DNA from: CAYOSF01 sp964406605
Lineage (GTDB): Bacteria; Chloroflexota; Dehalococcoidia; DSTF01; RBG-16-68-14
Reading direction: 5' to 3'
Assembly: GCA_964406605.1 (NCBI GenBank)
Contig: CAYOSF010000011.1
Location: 97,550-161,549 of the forward strand
Length of the DNA stretch: 64,000 nt
Position numbers and translations under genes: made by a program. The notes beneath the pieces are model-generated. The model was not told the DNA's origin. It made no database searches and was given only the letters and a program-made list of their open reading frames with translations. Position 1 is the stretch's first letter; every line of letters starts with the position of its first letter. Below are positions 1-8,413 of the stretch, piece by piece.

Positions 1-333
1 CCATTCGCGGCCGCCCGCCCGGCAGAGACCTGGATCGTGCCGCTGGAGCACCAGCCGGCGTTCGAGCGCGCGCCCGAGCAGACCGCAAGCGCCTTCGGGT
101 CCGTCCTCGGCAGGGCGCTGCGGGGGCTGCGCGCGGCGTTCGGGGACCCGGACTTCAACTACGCGATCCACTCCGCGCCGAAGGCCGAGGCGGACCGGCC
201 CTTCCACCACTGGTACCTCCAGCTCATGCCGCGCCTGACGCGCGCGGCCGGCTTCGAGCTGGGGTCCGGCATCTACATCAACGTGTCGCCGCCGGAGGAG
301 ACGGCCGAGCGCATGCGCCGCGCGCTCGAGTAG
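1..333 (+). CDS. galT: Galactose-1-phosphate uridylyltransferase, C-terminal part (cut by window start)
   Basis: The reading frame is open from base 1 and ends at TAG 331-333. The visible 110 residues carry the C-terminal half signature of GalT: an N-terminal stretch PFAAARPAETWIVPLEHQ, then NYAIHSAP, FHHWYLQLMPR and a closing GSGIYINVSPPEETAERMR. GalT exchanges UMP between UDP-glucose and galactose-1-phosphate in the Leloir pathway. The active-site His-Pro-His motif would lie upstream of the window, so catalytic competence cannot be judged. The last 147 bases recur, slightly diverged, at 7230-7376, just upstream of tRNA-Lys. The gene is therefore the left flank of an inserted segment. Confidence 0.9.
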   Translation, partial: PFAAARPAETWIVPLEHQPAFERAPEQTASAFGSVLGRALRGLRAAFGDPDFNYAIHSAPKAEADRPFHHWYLQLMPRLTRAAGFELGSGIYINVSPPEETAERMRRALE

Positions 334-441
334 CGGACCGGCCGGCGGGGGCGGCCTCGAAGGGGGCAACATCGCTCTCCGCAACCTCGGCCCGTGAGGG
401 GCGGTGCTGTGTGATGGCTTCGGCGACGGAGAGAAGCAAGG
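187..441 (+). repeat. Left copy of galT 3'-end/intergenic direct repeat
   Basis: Bases 187-333 match 7230-7376 without gaps at about 97 percent (4 differences in 147). Past the stop codon the match weakens, then recovers over the stretch ending near 441 (right copy about 7425-7480), which contains GTGAGGGGCGGTGCTGT. In the right copy this conserved stretch runs into a TATAAT upstream of tRNA-Lys; here the equivalent bases read GTGTGATGG, so any promoter is lost. The two copies bracket the pgs cassette. Confidence 0.85.
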
Positions 442-657
442 AGTCCGGCAAAGCAGTTCAGGGTTATGGGATGGACGGAATTTGACGCACATTTTACAGA
501 CTTTCCGTTGTTTGGTGGGGGCCCCAAGGTGATACTATTGGATGCAGTCACACCCGTGACTCGAATCAAGCCCCGCCGGTTCAAGGTCGATAGTTCATGC
601 GGCAGGCGTCCGAGCGGCCGCCGGGCGTGGAGTTACATCGCTGTAAGAAATGATGCC
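334..657 (+). other. Intergenic stretch between galT and pgsB
   Basis: The first 110 bases belong to the galT direct repeat. From about 445 to 600 the DNA is more AT-rich than its surroundings, and a promoter for pgsB is expected there. Weak candidates are TTGTTT at 508-513 with TACTAT at 533-538, but the spacing is too long to be convincing. An open frame from ATG 466 runs through into pgsB, but its first 64 codons look nothing like the PgsB family. Confidence 0.5.
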
Positions 658-1824
658 GTGACATACTTCAGCATTCTGCTGGTGCTTCTCGTGGGCCTCT
701 TGCTGGCAGAGTACCTGCGGCATCGGCGTCATCGACGCCGCATCCCGATTCGCATCCACGTCAATGGTATCCGCGGGAAATCGAGCGTCACCCGGCTAGT
801 AGCGGCAGGCCTGCGCGAGGGTGGGCTGAAGACGTGGGCGAAAGTGACGGGCACACGCCCGAATATCATCGACGAACGGGGACGCGATCTGCCGGTCCGA
901 CGTTTCGCCGGGCCCCGCCTCAGCGAGCAAAGGACTGTTGTCCGCGAGGCCGCAGAGCGGGGCGTGGAGGCCCTCGTACTGGAGTGCATGGCTCTCCAGC
1001 CCATCAACCAGCAAGTGTCCGAGGACGGCATCGTCCGCGCCACCATCGGCGTCATGACCAACATTAGACATGACCATCTGGAAGTCTTCGGGCCGAGCCT
1101 CGACAGCATCGCACGAGCCCTCGCCGCCACCGTTCCGCGAAAGGGCGTCCTGGTGATGAGCCCCGGACCAGGTGTGGACCTTCTCCGCGCTCAGGCCGTG
1201 TCGCGCGGGACGCGGGTACTGATTGCGGAGGAACGAACCGTCGGCGAAGAGAGCCTCCGTATGCTGCCGTACCCCGAGCACGGCGAGAATCTCGCGATCG
1301 CGCTCCGCGTGTGTGAGGAGGTGGGCGTGCCGAGGGCCGTGGCGCTTCGCGGCATGCGGAAGGTGCGACCCGATCCCGGTGCTCTGGATGTCTTTGACGC
1401 CCAACGGGGCTTCAGAACGCTGCACGTCGTCTGCGCGCTGGCAGCGAACGACCCCGACTCGACCGAAGTGATCTTTCGCGAGCGCGTCGTCGGCCGCTGG
1501 GACTGCCCCCTACTCGTGCTCGTGAATACGCGCAGAGACCGCCCGCTGCGTTCGCTGCAGCTCGGGACCTTGCTGGCGCGCCTGCCCGCAGCCCGGTTCT
1601 TCTTGTACGGGGACGACGCCGGGGCGGTCCGGTTGGCGGCGCTGCAGGAAGGCTTACCGGTCGATGCGTTCGTCTCCTGCCACGGGTTGGGCCCCAAGGA
1701 ACTGGTCGAACGACTCTTTGCTTCGGTGACCGACGAGGCGGTCCTGTTCGCGATTGGCAACACGGGCGGCAACGGCCTGGCGTTGATGCAAGAACTGCAC
1801 GGGTCCAGCGTTCAAGATGATTGA
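658..1824 (+). CDS. pgsB: Poly-gamma-glutamate synthase subunit PgsB/CapB
   Basis: This is a 388-residue ATP-dependent amide ligase of the Mur-ligase superfamily, which joins glutamates through the gamma-carboxyl at the membrane. The GTG start at 658 gives the family layout: one N-terminal membrane helix (residues about 3-20), a basic stretch, then the ATP-binding IRIHVNGIRGKSSVTRL and TKVTGT-like WAKVTGTRP motifs. TNIRHDHLEVFG and the C-terminal AIGNTGGNG are also typical. An upstream ATG at 466 would add 64 residues unlike the family. pgsC follows after 18 bases and then pgsW, the usual order. No pgsA/capA or pgsE is present here, so polymer export or the exact product may differ from Bacillus. 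Confidence 0.9.
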   Translation: MTYFSILLVLLVGLLLAEYLRHRRHRRRIPIRIHVNGIRGKSSVTRLVAAGLREGGLKTWAKVTGTRPNIIDERGRDLPVRRFAGPRLSEQRTVVREAAERGVEALVLECMALQPINQQVSEDGIVRATIGVMTNIRHDHLEVFGPSLDSIARALAATVPRKGVLVMSPGPGVDLLRAQAVSRGTRVLIAEERTVGEESLRMLPYPEHGENLAIALRVCEEVGVPRAVALRGMRKVRPDPGALDVFDAQRGFRTLHVVCALAANDPDSTEVIFRERVVGRWDCPLLVLVNTRRDRPLRSLQLGTLLARLPAARFFLYGDDAGAVRLAALQEGLPVDAFVSCHGLGPKELVERLFASVTDEAVLFAIGNTGGNGLALMQELHGSSVQDD

Positions 1825-1842
1825 GAGATAGGTGTTCCCCAT

Positions 1843-2292
1843 ATGCTACCGCAGGCAGTAGGCACCGGACTTATCGTCGCGCTCATCTTCGGCGAGCTCT
1901 TCGGGATCACGGCCGGCGGCATGGTCGTGCCAGGGTATATCGCTCTGGCCCTCATCCGGCCGGAGCGGGTCGCCGGCACGATTGCCGTTGGCATACTCGT
2001 GTTCCTCTTGGTGAAGCTGTTGAGCCGCTTCACCCTGTTGTACGGGCGCCGACGGTTCGCCGTCACCATTCTTCTCGGCTTCTTTCTCGGCCTGGGCCTC
2101 GAGCAGTTGCTTCGGGCTGACATCACGGGAACCCATGCCGAGTTCCGTGCTGTGGGCTTCATCATTCCCGGCCTCATTGCCGAGTGGATGGATCACCAGG
2201 GGGTGCTGGTGACGATTGCAGGACTGATCACGGTTGCGGTGCTGACCCGGCTGATTCTGATAGCCGTCTTCGGTAGCGAGATCAGGATCTGA
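1843..2292 (+). CDS. pgsC: Poly-gamma-glutamate biosynthesis membrane protein PgsC/CapC
   Basis: A 149-residue, strongly hydrophobic protein with four to five predicted membrane helices. It shows the PgsC signature GELFGITAGGMVVPGYIAL near residues 16-34 and GFIIPGLIAEWMDHQG near residues 106-121. PgsC partners PgsB in the membrane-bound polyglutamate synthase. The length equals that of typical PgsC (about 149 residues). The gene starts 18 bases after pgsB and ends 3 bases before pgsW, so the three are almost certainly co-transcribed. Confidence 0.92.
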   Translation: MLPQAVGTGLIVALIFGELFGITAGGMVVPGYIALALIRPERVAGTIAVGILVFLLVKLLSRFTLLYGRRRFAVTILLGFFLGLGLEQLLRADITGTHAEFRAVGFIIPGLIAEWMDHQGVLVTIAGLITVAVLTRLILIAVFGSEIRI

Positions 2293-2295
2293 GCG

Positions 2296-3510
2296 ATGTA
2301 CATCGGGGCCTCCGAGAGAGCAGTCCTCGTGATCCTGGCCACGGTGGCCGCGCTTACCTACGCGCTCTTCTCCCGCCTCGGCCTGGACGCTCCCGGCCCC
2401 GCCTACGAGCCGAAGGTGCTCGCTGCCCAAACGACGCTTGCGGCAGGACTGGCTCTGCGCGAGGTCAGGCCTGAAGATACGATTCTCGATCAGGTAGCCG
2501 ACGACCGTGTGCAGGCGGCCTTCATCGGCCTGCCTAGCAGCGCGATCACCACCGACCCCGGCTCCCTGCGAGCCAAGATCACGTCCACGAACCCCAACTT
2601 TGCCGCCGTCGTGGTCGATCTGCTTCGTGACGCAGGAGTAGGCCGCGGCGACGTGGTCGCGGTTTCTTACACCGGCTCCTTCCCAGCCCTCAATGTTGCG
2701 TCGGTCGCCGCCGTCGAAGCGCTGGGCGCGGAGCCCATCATCGCCTGCTCCGTGGGCAGCTCCACATGGGGAGCGAATGATCCCGAGTTCACCTACCTCG
2801 ATATGGAGTCCCTGTTGGTCGACAAGGGGCTTCTCCACCACCGGTGCCTGGCGGGCTCAGTTGGCGGAGACTTCCGTCGGCAACCCATGAGCGCCGAGGG
2901 CAGTCAGTTCGCGGAGCTCGCGATTGAGCGCAACGGCGTCATCCTCATCGGCACGAAAGATCTCCAAGACGCCGTCAGCGCGCGGCTCGATCTCTACGTC
3001 CGTGAAGCGAACGGTCGGCGCATTGCGGCGTTCATCAACGTCGGAGGCGGCCTGCCCAGCACAGCCGCGGTTCGCCCGGGAGACGAGTTCTCTCCGGGCC
3101 TGACGTTGGCTCCGCCAAGAGGTGACATCGAGGGCGAGGGGCTGCTCTACCACCTGCAGCGACGTGGCGTTCCAGTCGTGAACCTCACGGATATCGTCAG
3201 TCTGGCGCGCGAACACCGCCTACCGGTAGCGCCGTCGAGCACACCGGAGGTCGGACAGGGAGCGCCCTACCGCGACTGGTTTCGGATCCGCCTGCTCGCC
3301 GCCGTGGCCGCGGCGATGCTCCTTCTTGGACTCCCCGCCGTGCGGTTCTTGATCCTAGCACCCAGCGAAGACGCGGTGTTTGACGCGTATTTTGGGCTTG
3401 TGCCGAACCGCCTTGTCAACCGCGCAGTGTGGCGAGTAAGGGAGGTCCTTGGCCTGCGCACGCCAGCATCATTCTCGCAGACAAAGGGCGGCGCGGAGCC
3501 CGAGAGATGA
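2296..3510 (+). CDS. pgsW: Poly-gamma-glutamate system protein PgsW
   Basis: 404 residues. There is an N-terminal membrane helix (about residues 8-26), a large soluble domain containing TSTNPNFAAVVVDLLRDAGV and SYTGSFPALNVA, and a second membrane helix near residues 330-353 (LLAAVAAAMLLLGLPAV). This architecture and its place after pgsBC match PgsW, which accompanies PgsBC in many non-Bacillus genomes; its biochemical role is not established. The stop TGA overlaps the ATG of the next gene (ATGA at 3507-3510), so a YVTN propeller protein is translationally coupled to the system. Confidence 0.88.
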   Translation: MYIGASERAVLVILATVAALTYALFSRLGLDAPGPAYEPKVLAAQTTLAAGLALREVRPEDTILDQVADDRVQAAFIGLPSSAITTDPGSLRAKITSTNPNFAAVVVDLLRDAGVGRGDVVAVSYTGSFPALNVASVAAVEALGAEPIIACSVGSSTWGANDPEFTYLDMESLLVDKGLLHHRCLAGSVGGDFRRQPMSAEGSQFAELAIERNGVILIGTKDLQDAVSARLDLYVREANGRRIAAFINVGGGLPSTAAVRPGDEFSPGLTLAPPRGDIEGEGLLYHLQRRGVPVVNLTDIVSLAREHRLPVAPSSTPEVGQGAPYRDWFRIRLLAAVAAAMLLLGLPAVRFLILAPSEDAVFDAYFGLVPNRLVNRAVWRVREVLGLRTPASFSQTKGGAEPER

Positions 3511-5018
3511 TGGGCGCGCGCAAGAGCCTCGGGCGTCCGGGAATCCGGTGGGCGGCTGTCCTGGTGGCGGTCCTTGCCTTCGCAGTGGCTCTCGCCGAAA
3601 CCCGCGCAGACGAAGTCGTCACCACTGTTGGCGTCGGCTCCTCACCCCGCGTCATCGCAATCACGCCCAATGGCCGTTACGTCTATGTCTCCAACCGTCT
3701 GTCCAACAACGTTTCGGTCATCGATACGTCAAGCGATGGCGTCGTGGCTACCATAGACGTGGGAGCCGGTCCTGGCGCGATCCATACATCGCCGGATGGT
3801 TCTCGCGTATACGTCCCCAATCGCGAAGGGGATAGCCTGTCCGTCATCGACACCGGAAACCAGAGCGTAATAGCGACCATCGGCACGGGGGATAGGCCGG
3901 CGGCCGTCGATACCACGCCCGACGGCACGACGATCTTCGTCGTCAATGAGCACTTTGGAACCGTCTGGGCGTTGGATGCCGCCAGCTTCGTGGTGCGTGG
4001 AAGGATAACCGCAGGCACCGCCCCCCACACCATTGCCGTGCGGCCGGACGGACTCAAGGCATATGTCGCCAATGAGGTCTCCGGGACGCTGACCGTCATC
4101 GATGTGCCCAGTCTCACCGTAGCGGCGCGGGTGCCTGTTGGCCTCAGCCCCGGCTCCATGCGTTTCAGCCCGGACGGGGGTCACCTATATGTCGCAAACG
4201 AGTCGTCGAGTAGTGTGAGTGTGCTGGACACGAGAACCGATACCGTGACGGCCACCATCGCCGTTGGTACGGCTCCGCACGGCCTAGCCATCTCGCTCGA
4301 TGGGTCGCGGCTCTTCGTCGCCAATGAGCTGTCGAACACCGTCTCGGTCCTCGACACTGCCGACACATCCGTTGTGGCCACGGTGCAGGTGGGCCTGGCG
4401 CCGCAACGCGTCCACATGACTTCCGACGGCACTCGGGCCTATGTCGCCAACCGCGGTTCGAACGATGTCTCGGTGCTCGATGCCAGCTCGGGTGAGCTGC
4501 TCACGACCATCGCGGTCGGCACCAGTCCGGTATCGTTGGCCATCACGCCGGAGAGCACGAAGGCCTACGTAGCCAACCAGCTATCCAATGACGTGAGCAT
4601 TCTCGCCATCGGCGATCGCGCGATCTCCACGGTCGCCCCTCCAGCGGGAGCCACGTCCCCGCCAGCAGGAGCCGCGCCTCCGCCGGCGGGAGCGGCGCTC
4701 GTTCGGACGCCCGCCACCGGCCAGGTGGTGGCCCACGGTACGGCCACCGCCAGCGCTACCGCAGGCACGCCCCCGGTCACGCCGTCTCGCACGGCCAGCC
4801 GGCCCGGCGCCGCGGTGCAATCAGGCGGCCCCCCGGTCGCTCGATCAAGACCGGCGGCCACAGGACAAGGAGACACCGCCTTCTGGACATGGCTCACCGT
4901 CGTCCTGACTCTCGCCAGCGCCGGCAGCATTGGGGCCTACTTCGGCCGCGGCCGGATCGCAGCCAGCATCTCTCGTCTCATTCGCCGTCGAAATACGGCT
5001 TCGAACCCCAGGAGGTAG
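3507..5018 (+). CDS. Membrane-anchored YVTN-family beta-propeller protein
   Basis: 503 residues from the ATG overlapping pgsW. A signal peptide or anchor (residues 14-33) is followed by about nine repeats of 40-42 residues built on the pattern (A/T)YVAN..S..VSVLDT....V.TI.VG..P, the YVTN beta-propeller repeat of surface-layer-type proteins. After the propeller come a Pro-Ala-Gly linker (PPAGATSPPAGAAPPPAGAA) and a C-terminal membrane helix with a basic tail, so the propeller should be displayed outside the cell. Coupling to pgsW suggests a role in handling or anchoring a surface polymer; that role is inference. The repeats make recombination or assembly error possible, but the frame is clean. 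Confidence 0.88.
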   Translation: MMGARKSLGRPGIRWAAVLVAVLAFAVALAETRADEVVTTVGVGSSPRVIAITPNGRYVYVSNRLSNNVSVIDTSSDGVVATIDVGAGPGAIHTSPDGSRVYVPNREGDSLSVIDTGNQSVIATIGTGDRPAAVDTTPDGTTIFVVNEHFGTVWALDAASFVVRGRITAGTAPHTIAVRPDGLKAYVANEVSGTLTVIDVPSLTVAARVPVGLSPGSMRFSPDGGHLYVANESSSSVSVLDTRTDTVTATIAVGTAPHGLAISLDGSRLFVANELSNTVSVLDTADTSVVATVQVGLAPQRVHMTSDGTRAYVANRGSNDVSVLDASSGELLTTIAVGTSPVSLAITPESTKAYVANQLSNDVSILAIGDRAISTVAPPAGATSPPAGAAPPPAGAALVRTPATGQVVAHGTATASATAGTPPVTPSRTASRPGAAVQSGGPPVARSRPAATGQGDTAFWTWLTVVLTLASAGSIGAYFGRGRIAASISRLIRRRNTASNPRR

Positions 5019-5022
5019 TTCA

Positions 5023-7056
5023 GTGGCCAGACTGAGGCTTCTTCTCATCTTCGCTGTCGCACTCGCCGTCGCTCTGTTCGATGGGGAACAGCTACATGCT
5101 GCTACCGTGGTGGCGACCCTGCCCGTCGGCTCCGTCCCCAAGCAACTCCAGCTCTCGCAGGACGGGTCGAAGCTGCTGGTCAGCAATGAAGCGTCGAACA
5201 GTGTCTCCGTCATCTCGACGGCGACGGACACGGTGCTTGGCACGATCGCCGTTGGCATCAATCCGGGCCCGAGTCGCTTTACGCCGGATGGCGCCAAGGC
5301 CTACGTCGTGAATGAAGATTCAGACAGCGTGTCGGTCATCGACATGACGACGCTTGGCTCGCCAGCGACCGTTTCCGTCGGTGATCGCCCTGTGACCGCG
5401 TCAGTCTCCCAAGATGGTACGAAGGTCTACGTGGCGAACGAATTGGGCAACTCCGTATCCGTGATCTCGACGGCGTCCGACACCGTGATCCAGACTATCG
5501 ACGTGGGCGTTGCCCCCCACGCGCTGGCCAAGACCCCGGATGGCACCAAGCTCTACGTCGCCAACGAGGGAAATGCATCGAACAGCATCTCGGTGATTTC
5601 CACGACAAGCGATGCCGTCATCGCAACCATTCCACTCGCGCCTTCCAGGGATCCGGGATCAATTCACTTTCTGCCCAACGGCACCAAGGCCTACGTGGCA
5701 AACCGCGGCTGCGCCGGCATCACGTGCGTTCCTACAGAGGTTGACCCAACGGTCTCCGTCATCAACGTCGCCACAAACACTGTCATCGCGACCATCCGTG
5801 CGGGCCTGCCTGGCGCTGCGCCCCACGCGATGCGCATCACGCCGGATGGGAGCAAGCTGTACCTGGTCAACAAGCATGGCGACGACGTGAAGGTCATCGA
5901 CACGGCCACCGACACGATCATCAAGCTGATCGCGCTGACGCAGGGCTCGTGCTTCAATATCACGTACGGCATCGGATCCTGCCCCGTGCGGGTCGAGCTG
6001 ACCGCCGACGGCAGCAAGGCCTACGTGGTTGAGCAGAGACCGCTGGCGGCTAACGGCGCCCTTACCGCAATCTGTACCGGAATCGTCCCCAGCGTGTGCG
6101 GCGGAGCGAGCACGGACACCGTCGTAGAGACCGTGAAGCTTGGCAGCAGCCCGACAGACCTAGAGGTGCTCGGGGATGCGAAGGCGTACGTGAGCGATTC
6201 CGGTTCTGACGCAGTCTCCGTCGTATCCTTGCAGAGCATCCCACCACCCCAAGGCGTGGTCAGCGGCATCTACGATCTGCTCGTCACACTCACGCCAGCC
6301 AGCGGAAGTCCCGGCGCCTACTTGCACTGCCGTTCCGACATTCAGCAGGCCATCAAGAACCTGACCGCGCGCATCTACTGCTACGTGGACGCGCCGGGCG
6401 TCGCGGTGAACCCGGAGGCGGGTCCGGAGTCGGGCGACGGCTTTCCGGGCGAGCCTCCGCCGTCACCTTTCGGGGACGTCGAGGACAGGCACGCCGTGCT
6501 GACGGGCTTCCTTGACAACGGCACGAGCAGCATCCATCTCAACGGCTGCTTCGAAGACCGCGATGGGTATGGCCCTCTTGGCCACGTATATTGGGCCGCG
6601 CTGTTAGATGCGAAGGCGACCACGGGCACAGTCGACGTCTGGACGTTCCAGACCGCGACGAATTGCCTTGCCGGCACACCAGTCGGAGGACCAACCTTCA
6701 ACGACGCGCCGGTGACATATGGATGGCTGGCGGACAAGACTTCCGACCACGACAGTGATGCCGACGGTTGCCCGGACAAGAAGGAGCTGACCGACAACCA
6801 GGATCAGGGCGGCCTGCGCGACCCGTTCAACCCGTGGGACTACTTCAACCCCACCCATGACGGACTGAACCGCGTGGATGACATCCTGAAGGTGGTGGGC
6901 CAGTACTTCATCGACGCGGGCAACCCGGACTACACGACGGACACCGACCGCACGGCGGTTGTCGGCGCCAACCCCTGGAACCTGGCAACGCCCAACGGCC
7001 AGCAGCGGGTGGACGACATCCTGGCGTCGGTGAAGCAGTACTTCCATGACTGCTGA
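5023..7056 (+). CDS. Secreted YVTN beta-propeller protein with C-terminal dockerin-like repeats
   Basis: 677 residues. I chose GTG 5023 because GGAGG sits 8 bases upstream and a signal peptide follows (LRLLLIFAVALAVALFDG). Residues about 25-400 are YVTN propeller blades. A middle domain has paired cysteines. The last 100 residues contain a calcium-binding-like DSDADGCPDKKEL and two copies of an (N/Q)(R/Q)RVDDILxxVxQYF helix flanked by NPW motifs, which is a dockerin-like or type-III-repeat arrangement common in secreted Chloroflexota proteins. The gene begins 4 bases after its YVTN neighbour, so five genes form one operon. Binding to a partner through the dockerin-like tail is inferred. Confidence 0.87.
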   Translation: MARLRLLLIFAVALAVALFDGEQLHAATVVATLPVGSVPKQLQLSQDGSKLLVSNEASNSVSVISTATDTVLGTIAVGINPGPSRFTPDGAKAYVVNEDSDSVSVIDMTTLGSPATVSVGDRPVTASVSQDGTKVYVANELGNSVSVISTASDTVIQTIDVGVAPHALAKTPDGTKLYVANEGNASNSISVISTTSDAVIATIPLAPSRDPGSIHFLPNGTKAYVANRGCAGITCVPTEVDPTVSVINVATNTVIATIRAGLPGAAPHAMRITPDGSKLYLVNKHGDDVKVIDTATDTIIKLIALTQGSCFNITYGIGSCPVRVELTADGSKAYVVEQRPLAANGALTAICTGIVPSVCGGASTDTVVETVKLGSSPTDLEVLGDAKAYVSDSGSDAVSVVSLQSIPPPQGVVSGIYDLLVTLTPASGSPGAYLHCRSDIQQAIKNLTARIYCYVDAPGVAVNPEAGPESGDGFPGEPPPSPFGDVEDRHAVLTGFLDNGTSSIHLNGCFEDRDGYGPLGHVYWAALLDAKATTGTVDVWTFQTATNCLAGTPVGGPTFNDAPVTYGWLADKTSDHDSDADGCPDKKELTDNQDQGGLRDPFNPWDYFNPTHDGLNRVDDILKVVGQYFIDAGNPDYTTDTDRTAVVGANPWNLATPNGQQRVDDILASVKQYFHDC

Positions 7057-7229
7057 TGCAGAGGCCCAAATCAGGGAAGGGGTCGGAAGCCGCTGATCCC
7101 TCCCTCCCATCACGATGGGGCACTCCTCTGTTCGAGACTAGACGGCCTCCCAGGTAGGGACTGCGACCGCGGGCCAACACTCCTGCCACAGCCGCCAGAT
7201 GGCACGCACCATGAAGGGCGTCAGCGCTC

Positions 7230-7376
7230 GAGGCGGACCGGCCCTTCCACCACTGGTACCTCCAGCTCATGCCGCGTTTGACGCGCGCGGCCGGCTTCGA
7301 GCTGGGGTCCGGCATCTACATCAACGTGTCGCCGCCGGAGGCGACGGCCGAGCGGATGCGCCGCGCGCTCGAGTAG
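7230..7376 (+). pseudogene. Truncated copy of the galT 3' end
   Basis: These 147 bases repeat the last 49 codons of the galT copy at the window start, in frame and ending at the same TAG. There are four base differences, three of them synonymous and one changing Glu to Ala. Nothing upstream of 7230 resembles galT, so the piece is a fragment without a start. The flanking downstream sequence is also shared up to the tRNA-Lys promoter region. Mostly synonymous divergence suggests that the fragment came from a diverged homologous galT rather than from a very recent duplication. Confidence 0.88.
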
Positions 7377-7453
7377 CGGCCCCGCCGGTCGGAGCCCGCT
7401 CGCCGCGGAGCGACCTTGCCCTCCACAACCTCGGCCGGTGAGGGGCGGTGCTG

Positions 7454-7459
7454 TATAAT
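7454..7459 (+). promoter_or_regulatory. Candidate -10 element of tRNA-Lys
   Basis: TATAAT lies 82 bases upstream of the mature tRNA end inside the conserved repeat GCGGTGCTGTATAATGG. No good -35 hexamer is present at 16-18 bases. The left repeat copy has this element destroyed. Confidence 0.45.
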
Positions 7460-7541
7460 GGCTCCGGCGACGGAGACGGGCGACGGCCTGCGTGGGACAC
7501 TCCGCGGCAGCCCCTCGCCACGGATCCGATGCGACTCCTGT

Positions 7542-7617
7542 GGGCCCGTAGCTCAGTCGGCAGAGCAGCGGACTTTTAATCCGAGTGTCGCGGGTTCGAG
7601 TCCCGCCGGGCCCCCCA
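7542..7617 (+). tRNA. tRNA-Lys (anticodon TTT)
   Basis: The sequence folds as a 76-base cloverleaf. The acceptor arms are GGGCCCG and CGGGCCC, the D-stem is GCTC/GAGC, and the anticodon loop is CTTTTAA with anticodon TTT. The T-arm is GCGGG TTCGAGT CCCGC, with discriminator C and an encoded CCA at 7615-7617. The outermost anticodon-stem pair is a G-A mismatch, a minor oddity. Degenerate pieces of its 3' half recur at 7678-7719, 8222-8297 and 14081-14119, as expected for a used integration site. Confidence 0.93.
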
Positions 7618-7677
7618 AGTAGCCTCTTCCCCAAGCGACGGTCGCCGGTTCCCGCCCCGGCAGAGCCGGACGCGGCG

Positions 7678-7719
7678 AGTCCCGCCCCATCTGAGGCGGG
7701 CACCGCCGGGCCCCCCAAG
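7678..7719 (+). repeat. tRNA-Lys 3'-end fragment with 21-base insertion (copy b, candidate att site)
   Basis: AGTCCCGCC (7678-7686) and GGGCCCCCCAAG (7708-7719) reproduce the tRNA-Lys 3' end and its two following bases. They are split by a 21-base insert at 7687-7707 (CCATCTGAGGCGGGCACCGCC). A near-identical arrangement lies at 14081-14119. The upstream bases GGACGCGGCG also match copy c. Confidence 0.75.
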
Positions 7720-7801
7720 ACCGCCGTTCTGAATCTGTTTTCCGAGAAGGAGAGCTGCCATCGAAAGGCCAGGCCGCGCTCATCAGATATACAATTAAGC
7801 T

Positions 7802-8026
7802 ATGAGGGGCATGCTGAAGCGCCAATTCCTAGGAATACCAATTGTCATATGGGGTCTCCAATTGTCATATGTTGCTGTAGCGCTAGTAGTGCTTGCTGTC
7901 TTAGTGGTGATAGTCAACAAGAATGCTTCTACTCAAGCGCCCGCAAGAATTGTCGCCATCGTATATGTAGTAGTCATGGTGGTTGTCAATGTCATCTGGC
8001 GTTTGGCAATAAGGAACAGGTTGTAA
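7802..8026 (+). CDS. Small two-helix membrane protein, unknown function
   Basis: 74 residues starting ATG at 7802. Two hydrophobic segments (residues about 12-38 and 48-66: VAVALVVLAVLVVIV and IVAIVYVVVMVVVNVIW) fill most of the protein, and the C-terminus is basic (RLAIRNRL). Base composition is clearly more AT-rich than the neighbours, and a short inverted pair (CAATTGTCATATG twice, 7840-7870) lies in its start region. It sits between two tRNA-Lys fragments, so it is probably island cargo. No family was recognised. The continuous hydrophobic pattern makes a chance ORF less likely but not impossible. Confidence 0.55.
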   Translation: MRGMLKRQFLGIPIVIWGLQLSYVAVALVVLAVLVVIVNKNASTQAPARIVAIVYVVVMVVVNVIWRLAIRNRL

Positions 8027-8221
8027 GGTTGGTTCCAAGATCCGGCAATAACGCTCAGCTAACGATACGTATCCTCGCCACAGGGCTTGATGCCAGCCGG
8101 GCAGTCAACGTGCGATCCCCTCGTCAGCCGTTTGGGCAAGCCGACTAGGGGATTCGTTTGCCGGCCGGGGTCGGTGGGCTGCCTGTGGAGATTCGGGCAG
8201 ACAAGTTCGGGGCCGCTATTT

Positions 8222-8297
8222 GAGCAGGGCACTCATAAGTCGAGTGTCGCGGGTTTCCACCTGAGGCGGACGCGGCGAGTCCCGCCGGGCCCCCCCA
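8222..8297 (+). pseudogene. Degenerate tRNA-Lys copy with a 20-base insert in the T-loop (copy c)
   Basis: From GAGCAG (8222) the sequence follows tRNA-Lys through a damaged anticodon arm, then exactly through CGAGTGTCGCGGGTT (8241-8255). It is broken by 20 extra bases (8256-8275, TCCACCTGAGGCGGACGCGG) and resumes as CGAGTCCCGCCGGGCCCCCC. The anticodon stem no longer pairs, so it is not a functional tRNA. It lies just downstream of the AbiE operon end. Confidence 0.75.
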
Positions 8298-8413
8298 CAC
8301 TACGGATACGAAATCAGCCCTCGCAGGGGCACGCGGCTCTCTGCGGGGGCCACTTGACAGTAAAGCGCCGCGCAATACTTGACTCCACAGTCCTAGATAC
8401 GACCCCATGCAGT

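Noticed and set aside
466..657. N-terminal extension of PgsB from ATG 466
   Set aside because: The 64 extra residues have no membrane or ligase character and run through a likely promoter region; GTG 658 gives the family N-terminus.
1846..2841. Long minus-strand ORF under pgsC and pgsW
   Set aside because: Shadow frame of two clear plus-strand family members.
3507..7056. YVTN blades as tandem DNA repeats
   Set aside because: The periodicity is at the protein level with diverged DNA, as expected for a beta-propeller.
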